The notes beneath the pieces are model-generated. The model was not told where the DNA came from. It saw only the letters and a list, made by a program, of their open reading frames with translations, and did no database searches. A program made the position numbers and the translations under genes. Positions 8,337 through 17,091 of a DNA stretch of 64,000 nt are shown here, piece after piece; the stretch's first letter is position 1, and each line of letters begins with the position of its first letter. Source of the DNA: Flavobacteriaceae bacterium MAR_2009_75 (GTDB taxonomy: Bacteria; Bacteroidota; Bacteroidia; Flavobacteriales; Flavobacteriaceae); the NCBI GenBank assembly GCA_002813285.1, contig PHTZ01000001.1, positions 1,425,501 to 1,489,500 on the forward strand, given 5' to 3'.

Positions 8337-10859
8337 TTAGATTACTATTTCACTTTTTATATTTTCTTCTTTGGCTTTGATTTCATTCATATGCCATTGC
8401 AGATTATTATGCTCGTTCAAGCTCAATTTGATATGTGTTCCCTTTTCTATTCTTCCAGAGATGATCATCTTTGATAATGGTGACCTTAAATCACTTCGAA
8501 TAACACCACGTAAAGGGCGGGCGCCATATTTGGGTGTAAACCCTTTTTTGGCCAGCATAGCGATTGCTTCATCAGTAATATTTAGAGTAATACCCTGCTT
8601 TTTCAAGGCTGTATGAAGATCTTTCAACTGAATTCTAAAGATTTTACCGATATTCTCTTCGGTTATGGGAGAAAAGGGTATGATTTCAGTAAGTCGCCCT
8701 AAGAATTCAGGTCTAAAATGGCCACCCATCATTTCAAGCAAGTCACCCGATTCAGGTATTTTGCCGCTACCAAAAGAGTCGACGATAAATTGACTGCCAA
8801 TATTCGAGGTAAACAGAATTACGGCATTTGAAAAATCACCCTCTTTGCCCAATCGGTCGTGTAATTTACCTTCGTCTAAAATCTGCAAAAAGATATCGAA
8901 TACCGAAGGGTGTGCTTTCTCGATTTCATCAAAGAGAACTATCGAATATGGTTTTTGCCGAATCTTGTTCACCAATAGCCCTCCTTCTTCATAGCCGATG
9001 TATCCCGGTGGTGCCCCGTATAATAATGCCGCCGAATGCTCTTCTTTAAATTCTGACATATCGAAACGGATAATGGAACGTTCATCTTGAAATAAAAATT
9101 CGGCCAGAGCCTTCGCTAATTCTGTCTTTCCTGTTCCCGTAGGTCCCGAAAAGAAAAATGACCCGATCGGCAAGCCTGGTTTACTTAAACCTGAACGGGA
9201 CTCTAAAACGGCCTCAGTAATTGTTGCCACCGCATGGTCTTGCCCAATAACCCTTTTAATAAGTTGTTCTTCCATATGAAGCAACCGTTCTTTTTCATCG
9301 GCCTTGAGTTTTCCGGTTGGGATACCCGTTTTATTCGCAATAGTTGCTGCAAAATCATGTTTGGTAACGCTTATTTTTTCCTTCTTGGCTATAGTCTCTA
9401 AATCGTTCAATATTTGGTACAGAACCTTAAAACCGTCTTCGGGGTTATCGATACTTGATATGTTATGCTCATCACCCAATTCAGTAAACAAAAGATAGCT
9501 TAGCTTGTTCTGCATTTGAGTATACATCCAATTTTGCTCTGCCATCATTTTATGGGGCGCCCACTCTTCTTCTTGTAGTTTTTCGATTCTCAATTTCAGT
9601 GCGGCTATTTCGGGCAATGATGTTTCTAACATAAATTTCGCGGCCGACATGGTTCGATCTATGAGATCGATGGCAGAATCGGGTAAACTTCGCTCTTTAT
9701 TGTAGCGTTTTGCCAAACGGATTGCCTCAAAAATGGTTTCGTCTTCAATAGCCAAACGGTGATGATCGCTATAATAACCGACCGAATTTTTAATCATACG
9801 TTGGGCCGATGATTCGCTGGGTTCTATTAGACTTACCACCTCAAATTGGCGAGCTAGAGCCTCATCTGATTCGATATGTTTGCGAAATGCATCATTGGTA
9901 GCCGTTGCAATTACCGTTAGTTCGCCTTTTACGAGCTCCGATTTTAGAATATTGACCAGAGCCTGATTGCCAGCTTTCTTATCGGATAGATTTTTTAGTT
10001 CATCAATAAATAATATTGGCTTATCGAACTGTTTAATTTCGTTAAAGACCTTTTGAAAACGATCTTCTATCTCGCCCTTATACCCAGCCCCTGACACCAA
10101 GTGTATAAAGTCTAGCTCGAAAATTCGAGCATCTATGAAATCATCCGGAATATTCTCACCTATAGTGGCATATGAAAAACCGTTCATCAACACTGTCTTT
10201 CCGACACCCGGGTCACCGAGTATCAAAACATTGGGTTTCGAGCGTCGACCAAGAATTTCCATGATCATTTTTATTTCAGAATCTCTGCCTGAAATGTTTT
10301 CGATGGTGCCATTACGAGCCTGCATCGTTTTGTCGATGCAATATTTTAATAAGGTAGAACCGATCTGGCCATTCTTATTTTTAGAACTAGCCTGCGCTTT
10401 AACATCATTTGATTTAGCCGTTTTTGCTGTTTCCGGCAAAACATATGCTACAATCTCGTTAGGGGTAAGCGGAAATGTTTTTAGCTGATCATATGAAAAA
10501 CCTACACCTGGGGTCGATAGCGCTATTAATAGGCAATGCTCGCTCAAGTCATCTAAACCTAATTTCAACTTGATATTTTCTGCTTCGTAAAACACGGCCT
10601 CGACCAAAGAATCACCAGTTGGGTTTTCTGGTATTTTAGCCGTCTTTGGTAGCGACTCTAATCGTACTTCGGCCCATTCTTCAACATAATATGCATCTTG
10701 GCCCATACTTTCGATAAAAGAAAATAACCCCATATCTTTATGTAAAAGTGCCTTTAACAAATGTGCCGATGAATAATGTGTATGGGCATATTCTTTAGCA
10801 AGTGCCTGTGAAATATGCACTACTTGCTTTAGGTTATCGGAAAGTATATGATCTACCAT
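8337..10859 (-). CDS. tssH: T6SS sheath-disassembly ATPase TssH (ClpV-like)
   Basis: The 840-residue AAA+ unfoldase has an N-terminal Clp_N repeat domain (about 1-140) and two ATPase domains. Walker A motifs are GDPGVGKT near 215 and GPTGTGKT near 570; Walker B motifs are ILFIDE and IVLFDE. The coiled middle domain between them is short, as in ClpV and ClpA rather than full-length ClpB. The C-terminal D2-small domain (YGARPLRGVIR) is intact. ClpV recycles contracted TssBC sheath using ATP. It is the first gene of the leftward tssH-tssB-tssC operon, which separates it from a housekeeping ClpB. Confidence 0.9.
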   Translation of the reverse strand: MVDHILSDNLKQVVHISQALAKEYAHTHYSSAHLLKALLHKDMGLFSFIESMGQDAYYVEEWAEVRLESLPKTAKIPENPTGDSLVEAVFYEAENIKLKLGLDDLSEHCLLIALSTPGVGFSYDQLKTFPLTPNEIVAYVLPETAKTAKSNDVKAQASSKNKNGQIGSTLLKYCIDKTMQARNGTIENISGRDSEIKMIMEILGRRSKPNVLILGDPGVGKTVLMNGFSYATIGENIPDDFIDARIFELDFIHLVSGAGYKGEIEDRFQKVFNEIKQFDKPILFIDELKNLSDKKAGNQALVNILKSELVKGELTVIATATNDAFRKHIESDEALARQFEVVSLIEPSESSAQRMIKNSVGYYSDHHRLAIEDETIFEAIRLAKRYNKERSLPDSAIDLIDRTMSAAKFMLETSLPEIAALKLRIEKLQEEEWAPHKMMAEQNWMYTQMQNKLSYLLFTELGDEHNISSIDNPEDGFKVLYQILNDLETIAKKEKISVTKHDFAATIANKTGIPTGKLKADEKERLLHMEEQLIKRVIGQDHAVATITEAVLESRSGLSKPGLPIGSFFFSGPTGTGKTELAKALAEFLFQDERSIIRFDMSEFKEEHSAALLYGAPPGYIGYEEGGLLVNKIRQKPYSIVLFDEIEKAHPSVFDIFLQILDEGKLHDRLGKEGDFSNAVILFTSNIGSQFIVDSFGSGKIPESGDLLEMMGGHFRPEFLGRLTEIIPFSPITEENIGKIFRIQLKDLHTALKKQGITLNITDEAIAMLAKKGFTPKYGARPLRGVIRSDLRSPLSKMIISGRIEKGTHIKLSLNEHNNLQWHMNEIKAKEENIKSEIVI

Positions 10860-10973
10860 GGGTAAAGGTTTAATAAATATGACTTATAGCTTTATGACCT
10901 CTTCAACTCAGCCTTTCAATCGAGTACATTAATGCACTTTCTATTTAATGTTCAGCTTTTTATAAAGGTTAAC

Positions 10974-11078
10974 ATGAGAGAAAAAGAGATGATTCTTAAA
11001 GAGTATGAGCAGAGTGAACTTTATAGAATTGGCCTTTGTATTTGTCAGAGTGTCTCCATCAAGCAGTTAGGTCTTTAA
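10974..11078 (+). CDS. Candidate 34-residue small protein
   Basis: An ATG at 10974 opens a 35-codon frame beginning MREKEMILKEYEQ and containing CICQSV near its end. It stops at TAA 11076-11078, at the edge of a hairpin with T-rich flanks at 11079-11115. The frame lies in the gap between tssH and the collagen-like lipoprotein. A short frame abutting a terminator suggests a real transcript, but length alone is not significant and I recognise no family. Confidence 0.3.
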   Translation: MREKEMILKEYEQSELYRIGLCICQSVSIKQLGL

Positions 11079-11115
11079 TCAAAAAAAACCGAGGTTAAAC
11101 CCCCGGCTTTTTGAC
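11079..11115. terminator. Probable bidirectional terminator
   Basis: CCGAGG and CCCCGG arms around a short loop are flanked by an A-run on the left and a CTTTTTG tract on the right. On the minus strand the stem is followed by a long T-run, placing it correctly after the collagen-like lipoprotein gene. On the plus strand it would end the 34-residue frame. Confidence 0.6.
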
Positions 11116-11128
11116 TTATTTTCTTTTT

Positions 11129-11692
11129 TTAATAGTCTAGACCAAAATGATCCATCACTTCTTCGTAAGACATTTTCTCAAAGTTAGGTTGTGCTATCTT
11201 GGATGTTGCATTAGACGGAATCAGAACATATCTAAACGCTGTAAAATCACTAAAAATCTGGTTTGTAGTGCCAGTTCGCCTTCCTGCAAAAATAATACTA
11301 CCTATTCTAGCAATGGAATAGTAATTTCTTTCTCCAACTAGATATGGCAAATTAACTGCCAATCGGTTTGGGTTTCCATCGCTTCCACCCCTGCCGTAAG
11401 CTAGAAGTATTGCTCCGTCAATCACCTCAGCTGTTATATTAGAATCAAAAACTTCCTGTGATTGAGAAAATGTAGCTGTGTCTGAAAATGTTGATTCCAT
11501 CCAATCCGAAGCGATAACATTGGCATTGCCATCTTCACCTTGAGGGCCTTGTTCGCCCGTTTCACCTTGTGGGCCTGGGTCACCCTGAAGTCCCATCTCA
11601 CCTTGTGGTCCCTCTGGTCCTTCCTTTTCACATGAGACAAACATAACTCCCATTGCTAAGAACAACATTGTAAATAATTTCATAGTTTTCAT
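11129..11692 (-). CDS. Collagen-like repeat lipoprotein
   Basis: The 187-residue protein starts with a lipoprotein signal (LFLAMGVMFVSC; lipid-modified Cys near 21). Residues about 25-50 then form a short collagen-like Gly-X-Y tract with GPEGPQGEMGLQGDPG spacing. The remaining 135 residues form a beta-rich domain of unknown type (YYSIARIGSIIFAGRR). Collagen-like tracts trimerise and often hold a globular domain away from the cell surface, and such small lipoproteins are frequent in Bacteroidetes. Only about nine triplets are present, so a stable triple helix is uncertain. No function is known. Confidence 0.75.
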   Translation of the reverse strand: MKTMKLFTMLFLAMGVMFVSCEKEGPEGPQGEMGLQGDPGPQGETGEQGPQGEDGNANVIASDWMESTFSDTATFSQSQEVFDSNITAEVIDGAILLAYGRGGSDGNPNRLAVNLPYLVGERNYYSIARIGSIIFAGRRTGTTNQIFSDFTAFRYVLIPSNATSKIAQPNFEKMSYEEVMDHFGLDY

Positions 11693-12031
11693 AATTCTAA
11701 AATTTAATTGATAAAGGTTTTTATTATTTACCCTTTAATAGATATAGGGCCAAAAAGGTTAACAAGAGGTGACAAAAAATTGAGGTAGCTCAAAACAATA
11801 GAGTTTTCTAAATAGATTTTTTCTCAAATACCCACGAATTAAAGCACCGAACCATCCCCTATTATAAGCCCATCAAGAGCTTTTCTATGAAAAAACCAAA
11901 GGCCTTTAAAAAAATGCGTAAGTTTATTACCGCAAGTGGCTCTTGAAAGATTTACATTTCATTTTTAATTGTCGACGCCTCTTATACTTCCCCCATCAGA
12001 TTTTGAAAAGTACGTTCTAAAATTTATAGCT
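11693..12031. other. Divergent intergenic region
   Basis: This 339-base spacer separates the divergent collagen-like lipoprotein and subtilase genes and must hold both promoters, but I found no convincing TTG-N19-TAnnTTTG pair. A 19-residue basic frame (11887-11946, beginning MKKPKAFKKM) is present and too short to support. Nothing else is recognised. Confidence 0.4.
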
Positions 12032-13684
12032 ATGAGAAAGAATCAAGTTTTAAAATACCTTTTGATGGGGTTGGCCATATTAAGTATTACTTATGCCTGC
12101 GAAGAAATTATCAATGTAGATACCGACGGTGACGGTGTCGTTGATATAAATGATGAATGCCCCGATACACCTGAAGGAACGGCTGTAGACGAAAATGGAT
12201 GCGATCTTGACAACACTGATGATATGGATGGGGACGGTATAGTCGATTCAGCTGATGAGTGCCCCGACACCCCCAGTGGTATTAAAGTCGACGAAAAGGG
12301 ATGCCCTGTAGAAGATATTCTTGATTTAGATGGGGATGGTATTCCGAATGAAATGGATAACTGCCCCAACACCCCTGTTCTTGAAGAAGGTTTTACCGTT
12401 GACAGTAATGGATGCTTAAAGGGGGGCATCGATGTGCTAGATGAGTCTATACCAATAACAGAAAGCACTAACGAAATGGTTCTAAGCGGGTTTTCTAACT
12501 ATTCTAATGAGGAAGCTGCCGCAATCAAAGAAGAATTAATAGAGTTATTCGGAGATAACATTCAAACCTGTTCATGTGATGAAGATATTATACTTTGGAC
12601 TATACCGGACAGTCTTGATTTGAACGGTGTGATCGCCATCGCTAAAAGTAAAGGTAATCAGGGGCTTGATGGGGATAAAAATTATATCATTGATTCTTAC
12701 CGAGAAATATTCAACAGAGGTATTGTACCTGATAAAGTGGAAGCACCCACCTTTATCCAAAATGATACGGATATACCGGTTGTAGCCATTTTAGATTCAG
12801 GCTTAGATTTAAACCAACTCGGTATAGCCAATCTTCAACTTATGGAGACTACAACTATAAATAACGATGTCAATTGTGTAGTTCAAACCGATTCAGGGCA
12901 ACAATCTAATTTTGGTTGGAATTTTGCAGAAGGCAATGCTGACATGAGTATCGATGCAACCGCACACGGCACGAATGTTCTAAAAACTTTTGTCGATAAC
13001 CTTCAGGGAACACCGTTAGATCAGTTTCAAGTGCTGCCTTTAAAGATTTTTGACAATCAGGGCAAATCTTCTTATTGGAACGTGGTCTGCGCCTTTAGTT
13101 ATCTGAACCAACTTGCAGAAATGGGATATGATCTAGCTTTGATAAATACCAGCTTCGGAGGCCAATTACCCAATTTCACCGTAGATGAAGATTTATTGGC
13201 TCTTAAATCATACTTACAGTCATTGGAAAAATCGCTCATAGTCTCTTCGGCAGGTAATGACATGAACAATATTGATAACACTCCGCATTTTCCAGCAAGT
13301 TATAGTTCAGATACATGGTTTACCGACCCGTCTTTAAACATAATGGTCGTTGCCGGTCATAATGCTGATACGCCTATTCAACTCTTTAGTGGTTCTGGTG
13401 TTGGATCCAATTATGGCAACCAATCTGTCGACCTAGCTGGGCCTTGGCATCTAACTATTTTAGAAACCGGTGAAATGTTCGGTATTCCGGCCAGTGGCTT
13501 AGAACTGAGCGGAACTTCATTTAGCACACCCTTTGTAGGGGCTCATTTGTTCAAGCACTATTTAGATATAAATAGAGTCGAGCAAGGAGCGGACTTAAAA
13601 AATAGTTTTATTCTAGACTATGATTTGCTGCATTCAGAAACAACCCTCGACCCTGATGTCAAGGGAGGTAATTTTATTAGATAG
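12032..13684 (+). CDS. Lipoprotein subtilase (S8) with thrombospondin type 3 repeats
   Basis: The start is placed at the ATG at 12032 because a lipoprotein signal follows directly (LLMGLAILSITYAC); a longer frame from 11969 would bury it. Residues about 28-140 hold three calcium-binding thrombospondin type 3 repeats of the form DxDGDGxxDxxDxCPxTP. The S8 serine peptidase domain follows, with Asp255 in AILDSGLD, His312 in AHGTNV and Ser496 in GTSFSTP, so the triad is complete. Length is about 550 residues. It should act at the outer membrane or cell surface. The TPR-CHAT gene starts 19 bases after its stop, so the two proteases are probably cotranscribed. Confidence 0.88.
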   Translation: MRKNQVLKYLLMGLAILSITYACEEIINVDTDGDGVVDINDECPDTPEGTAVDENGCDLDNTDDMDGDGIVDSADECPDTPSGIKVDEKGCPVEDILDLDGDGIPNEMDNCPNTPVLEEGFTVDSNGCLKGGIDVLDESIPITESTNEMVLSGFSNYSNEEAAAIKEELIELFGDNIQTCSCDEDIILWTIPDSLDLNGVIAIAKSKGNQGLDGDKNYIIDSYREIFNRGIVPDKVEAPTFIQNDTDIPVVAILDSGLDLNQLGIANLQLMETTTINNDVNCVVQTDSGQQSNFGWNFAEGNADMSIDATAHGTNVLKTFVDNLQGTPLDQFQVLPLKIFDNQGKSSYWNVVCAFSYLNQLAEMGYDLALINTSFGGQLPNFTVDEDLLALKSYLQSLEKSLIVSSAGNDMNNIDNTPHFPASYSSDTWFTDPSLNIMVVAGHNADTPIQLFSGSGVGSNYGNQSVDLAGPWHLTILETGEMFGIPASGLELSGTSFSTPFVGAHLFKHYLDINRVEQGADLKNSFILDYDLLHSETTLDPDVKGGNFIR

Positions 13685-13703
13685 CACTTTAAAGGTAACC
13701 CCC

Positions 13704-16481
13704 ATGCCCTCACTTACTTATAGGTACACTACATTCTTTTCAAAGGCATATGTCTTGTGCTTATTATTGGTTTTGTTGTTCAATCAATTGGGCCACGGTC
13801 AGCATACCCCATTACGAAATCTGATCAATTCTGATTTAGATCACACTGAAAAAGAAAAGAAGATAGCACTTTTAGTAGAGAACCTGGTTAGTACCCGTAG
13901 CGATAGCCTGGCAGATTGCTATCATGACCTGGGCCTAAGATGGCACTACAGAAATTGGTTGAACAACAATTTAGAGCCAGACATCGAAAATGCCATTAAA
14001 TATACACAATTGGCTATCGAACTAAAAAGTGAACATCGAACTGTTGACACCTTATCATTACGGCAATCAATGTACAACCTTGCTTTTTTTTTAAAAGCAA
14101 GCGGATCAATGTATGAATCTATAAGGGCCTATCACGATATTATTGCATTGGCCATAAACGATGAAAAAGAGCATTATGCCAAGAATAATCTTGGCCTTGT
14201 GCTAACTGATATTGGCGAGTTCAGTGAAGCGTTGAGCCAATTTAAGGATGCCGTTCAATTTTCAAAAGAAAAAGAAGACCAATGGCAACTTCTTCTACTA
14301 TCATACATCAACACTTCTAATTGCTATGCTACAATGGGCTATATAAAAAACAAAGATAGCCTAGACCGTTATGTAAGATTAGGGCAAAAACTTATAGCGG
14401 AGAAAAATTTACAGAGTACCTATGAACATATGCAATTGAAAATTCTAGAAGGCAATCTTAACCTAGAACTAGAAAGGTATAATGAGGGAATCAGCACCTA
14501 CAATCAAATCATTCAATCGAATTATGATGGAGAGCAAATTCCTGAAATTGTATACAACAACCTTGGTTTTTGTTATCTAAAAAATGGCGACACCATAAAT
14601 GCAAAGGCAAATCTCTTAAAGGCCATTGAACAAAACCCAGATTTCTCTTACCCCTATGAGAACTTAGGTGATCTTAGCTTCGAAAGGAAAAAGTTCGAGA
14701 GGGGAATCAATAATTATCAAAAAGCGATTCAACTCGTAACAAATATCGATGGGCTTACTGAAAGCCCACTTAACTTACCAGAGCATGAAGAGTTAGAGCT
14801 GACCCCTGATAAACTCTCATTGCTTCAGCATTTAACAGCCAAAGCTAAAGGTTGGCTAAAATATTATGAACATAAAGGCGACCAAAACCACTTAAAATTA
14901 GCATTGGCCACCTTTAAAAAAGCCGATGAACTGATTGATATCATCAAACGTGAAAATACCGAATTCACGTCTAAGTTATATTGGCGAGAGCAAAGCTCTG
15001 CTCTGTACGCCAAGGCGGTAGAAACTTGTTATTATCTAAATGACACAAATGAAGCTCTGTATTTTATGGAGCGAAACAAGGCGCTATTACTTTTAGAGGA
15101 TATTACCCATGAAAAAGCCAAAGCGTTTTCTCAGCTTCCGGACAGCCTTGCACAACTAGATTTTAAGATAAAAAGAGAAATTGCACTTTCTGAGAACAAG
15201 TTCAAGAATGAAATACTATCCAAAGAAAGACTTGATTCATTAAAGCAAGTGATTCTGGCCAAAAAAAGGGAATATCGCAATTTTATAAAACAAATCTCAA
15301 AAAAATACCCAACTTACGCGGCTTATAAAGAAAGGCTGCCTATTGTTGATCTACCTATCTTACAAGATAGATTTACTACCAATACTCGAACCGTAATTCA
15401 TTTTCTGGCAGCAGATTCTTTAATTTATGGGCTGCATACTACTGCGACCGACGCCACTCTTTTTAAAGTGGATAAGGATAATTTTGAACAGCAATTATCT
15501 GAAACAATACAGGCCGTAGGATCACACCCGTACAACTCAAAAAATGATTTTGATCCTATCTCGTCGAATAAGGTTTTCAAAGCTCTTTTTCCTCTATCGA
15601 TTTACAGCCAAATTAAAGGAAAATCATTGTTAATAATACCCGATGGAGCCTTGCAGCAACTCCCCTTTGAATCTTTAGTAACAGATAAGGAGCTTAACAC
15701 CTATTTAGTTCAAGAAGTAGATATACAATACGCTTATTCAACCTCCCTTTTAAACCAACAAAGAACATTTAAATATGAGCCAGAAAGTAATTTAGCCGCT
15801 TTCGCACCGATCAATTTTGACAATATCGATTTGGCCGAACTCGTCTTCAGCGGTATGGAAGCCTCCGAAATTACAGCACTTTTAAAGGGAAGAACCTTCA
15901 GTGGGCCAGTTGCTACCACCGACGAGTTTGCGGCCCAACTTCAAAAGAGTAGTATTGTTCATTTGGCCACCCACGCAGATGTAAGTACAGAAAATACGGG
16001 CTGGATAGCTTTTGCCGACAGAAAATTATATCTGGATGAAATATATGCTCTAAAAAGTCAAGCGGATATGGTCGCCCTGAGTGCATGTAAAACATCTGTT
16101 GGAGGTGTTAATAAGGGCGAGGGTGTTATGAGCATCGCAAGAAGTCTGTTCAATATAGGCACTAAAAGCGTACTCTCAACACTGTGGGCGGTCGATGAAG
16201 TGGCCAGCAAGACCATAGTAGTCAGCTTTTATAAACATCTTGAAATGGGCCACAATAAGTCTAAAGCGTTGCAAATGGCCAAATTGGATTATTTAAAAAA
16301 CACCGAAATAAAAGAATTAAGACATCCGTATTATTGGGCAGGCTATGTGGTCTTGGGAGACAATTCACCCCTATCTGACCAACCTACCCCAATATGGTTA
16401 TTGCTGACCGGTGGGCTTATAACAGCCTGCGTATTACTTTTCGGTTATAAAAAGATAAGAACTTATCGAGCCACCATTTAG
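13704..16481 (+). CDS. Exported TPR-CHAT cysteine protease with C-terminal membrane anchor
   Basis: The ATG at 13704 gives a signal peptide (YVLCLLLVLLFNQLGHG), whereas the frame's first ATG at 13620 overlaps the preceding gene. Of about 925 residues, 60-430 are helical TPR repeats (for example IVYNNLGFCYLKNGDTINAK). A coiled segment follows at about 480-540, then a CHAT caspase-like domain (about 590-880). The predicted dyad is His757 in HLATHADV and Cys795 in LSACKT. A transmembrane helix near 895-915 has a basic tail. The topology suggests the protease lies outside the cytoplasm, tethered to the inner membrane. CHAT proteases cut partner proteins after activation; the partner here is unknown, with the adjacent subtilase the obvious candidate. 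Confidence 0.88.
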   Translation: MPSLTYRYTTFFSKAYVLCLLLVLLFNQLGHGQHTPLRNLINSDLDHTEKEKKIALLVENLVSTRSDSLADCYHDLGLRWHYRNWLNNNLEPDIENAIKYTQLAIELKSEHRTVDTLSLRQSMYNLAFFLKASGSMYESIRAYHDIIALAINDEKEHYAKNNLGLVLTDIGEFSEALSQFKDAVQFSKEKEDQWQLLLLSYINTSNCYATMGYIKNKDSLDRYVRLGQKLIAEKNLQSTYEHMQLKILEGNLNLELERYNEGISTYNQIIQSNYDGEQIPEIVYNNLGFCYLKNGDTINAKANLLKAIEQNPDFSYPYENLGDLSFERKKFERGINNYQKAIQLVTNIDGLTESPLNLPEHEELELTPDKLSLLQHLTAKAKGWLKYYEHKGDQNHLKLALATFKKADELIDIIKRENTEFTSKLYWREQSSALYAKAVETCYYLNDTNEALYFMERNKALLLLEDITHEKAKAFSQLPDSLAQLDFKIKREIALSENKFKNEILSKERLDSLKQVILAKKREYRNFIKQISKKYPTYAAYKERLPIVDLPILQDRFTTNTRTVIHFLAADSLIYGLHTTATDATLFKVDKDNFEQQLSETIQAVGSHPYNSKNDFDPISSNKVFKALFPLSIYSQIKGKSLLIIPDGALQQLPFESLVTDKELNTYLVQEVDIQYAYSTSLLNQQRTFKYEPESNLAAFAPINFDNIDLAELVFSGMEASEITALLKGRTFSGPVATTDEFAAQLQKSSIVHLATHADVSTENTGWIAFADRKLYLDEIYALKSQADMVALSACKTSVGGVNKGEGVMSIARSLFNIGTKSVLSTLWAVDEVASKTIVVSFYKHLEMGHNKSKALQMAKLDYLKNTEIKELRHPYYWAGYVVLGDNSPLSDQPTPIWLLLTGGLITACVLLFGYKKIRTYRATI

Positions 16482-16716
16482 TGCCATTATCGAATAAATT
16501 TTTCAATTATGAACAAATCCCGACCAAACGGCTATGAATTCGATTTAGACCTGGATAAAATTTAAAAACTTCATCTATTTTTTACGAACACATTCTAATT
16601 TGGTCTAATTGAGCCTACGTGTCCTTTTTTATATAAAATTATATTTATTGACACAACAATTTCAATGACCCCTAAAATGCAAAAAGCTCCTGATCACAAA
16701 ATCAGAAGCTTTTTTG
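16482..16716. other. Intergenic region after the CHAT gene
   Basis: No gene is supported here. An 18-residue frame (16509-16565) is too short to call. The right part holds the terminator of the leftward tRNA-Gln gene. Confidence 0.4.
16680..16716 (-). terminator. Terminator of tRNA-Gln
   Basis: AAAAAGCTCCTGATC and the facing GATCAGAAGC-TTTTTT-type arms form a hairpin directly 3' of the tRNA on the minus strand. The stem is followed by a T-run in that direction. Confidence 0.65.
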
Positions 16717-16788
16717 TTGGCCTACTAGGACTCGAACCTAGAACGACTGGACCAAAACCAGCTGTGTTGCCAATTACACCATAGGCCA
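16717..16788 (-). tRNA. tRNA-Gln (anticodon TTG)
   Basis: The minus strand folds into a 72-base cloverleaf. The acceptor TGGCCTA pairs with TAGGCCA. The anticodon stem GCTGG/CCAGT encloses loop TTTTGGT, giving anticodon TTG. The T arm contains GGTTCGAGTCC. The discriminator base is A and CCA is not encoded. Confidence 0.95.
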
Positions 16789-16830
16789 ATACCAATCTCT
16801 AAATGGAAACCAGTTCCGTATTAGAGCGTG

Positions 16831-16860
16831 CAAATTTAAAACAAAGTTTGGTTTGCACAA
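16831..16860 (-). promoter_or_regulatory. Bacteroidetes-type promoter of tRNA-Gln
   Basis: On the minus strand TTG (16860-16858), a 19-base spacer and TAAATTTG (16838-16831) match the Bacteroidetes consensus TTG-N19-TAnnTTTG exactly. The box lies 43 bases upstream of the mature tRNA 5' end. Confidence 0.7.
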
Positions 16861-17091
16861 ATATTTTAGGCCACAATAATCACAAACATGGTGAATATAA
16901 TTTTGAAAGCCTATTCAAACTTATTGATTTTCAATTTGAAAATAAAAAATTAACTCCATCATTTTTAACGGCTATTCTGCATTGACACCACCTAGCCATC
17001 AAGCGACCCAGCTGTTAAACGTTTATAAAAAATGGAACGACATGTCTATTTAAATTAGTAAATTCGCCGCACTGGTTAAACCGCTAAGTAC

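Noticed and set aside
7791-8474. 227-residue plus-strand frame across tssC, tssB and tssH
   Set aside because: It is antisense to three well-supported T6SS genes; its Ser/Phe-rich composition is typical of shadows.
8337-10859. Housekeeping ClpB chaperone
   Set aside because: The short middle domain and the operon with tssB and tssC point to the T6SS ATPase.
11969-12031. Longer N terminus of the subtilase
   Set aside because: It would place polar residues before a clear lipoprotein signal that starts at 12032.
12110-12400. DNA repeat array
   Set aside because: The periodicity is protein-level: three thrombospondin type 3 repeats in the subtilase.
13620-13703. Longer N terminus of the CHAT protein
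   Set aside because: It overlaps the end of the subtilase gene and precedes a signal peptide beginning at 13704.
16803-16985. 60-residue plus-strand frame after tRNA-Gln
   Set aside because: It covers the tRNA-Gln promoter region and has no protein-like pattern.
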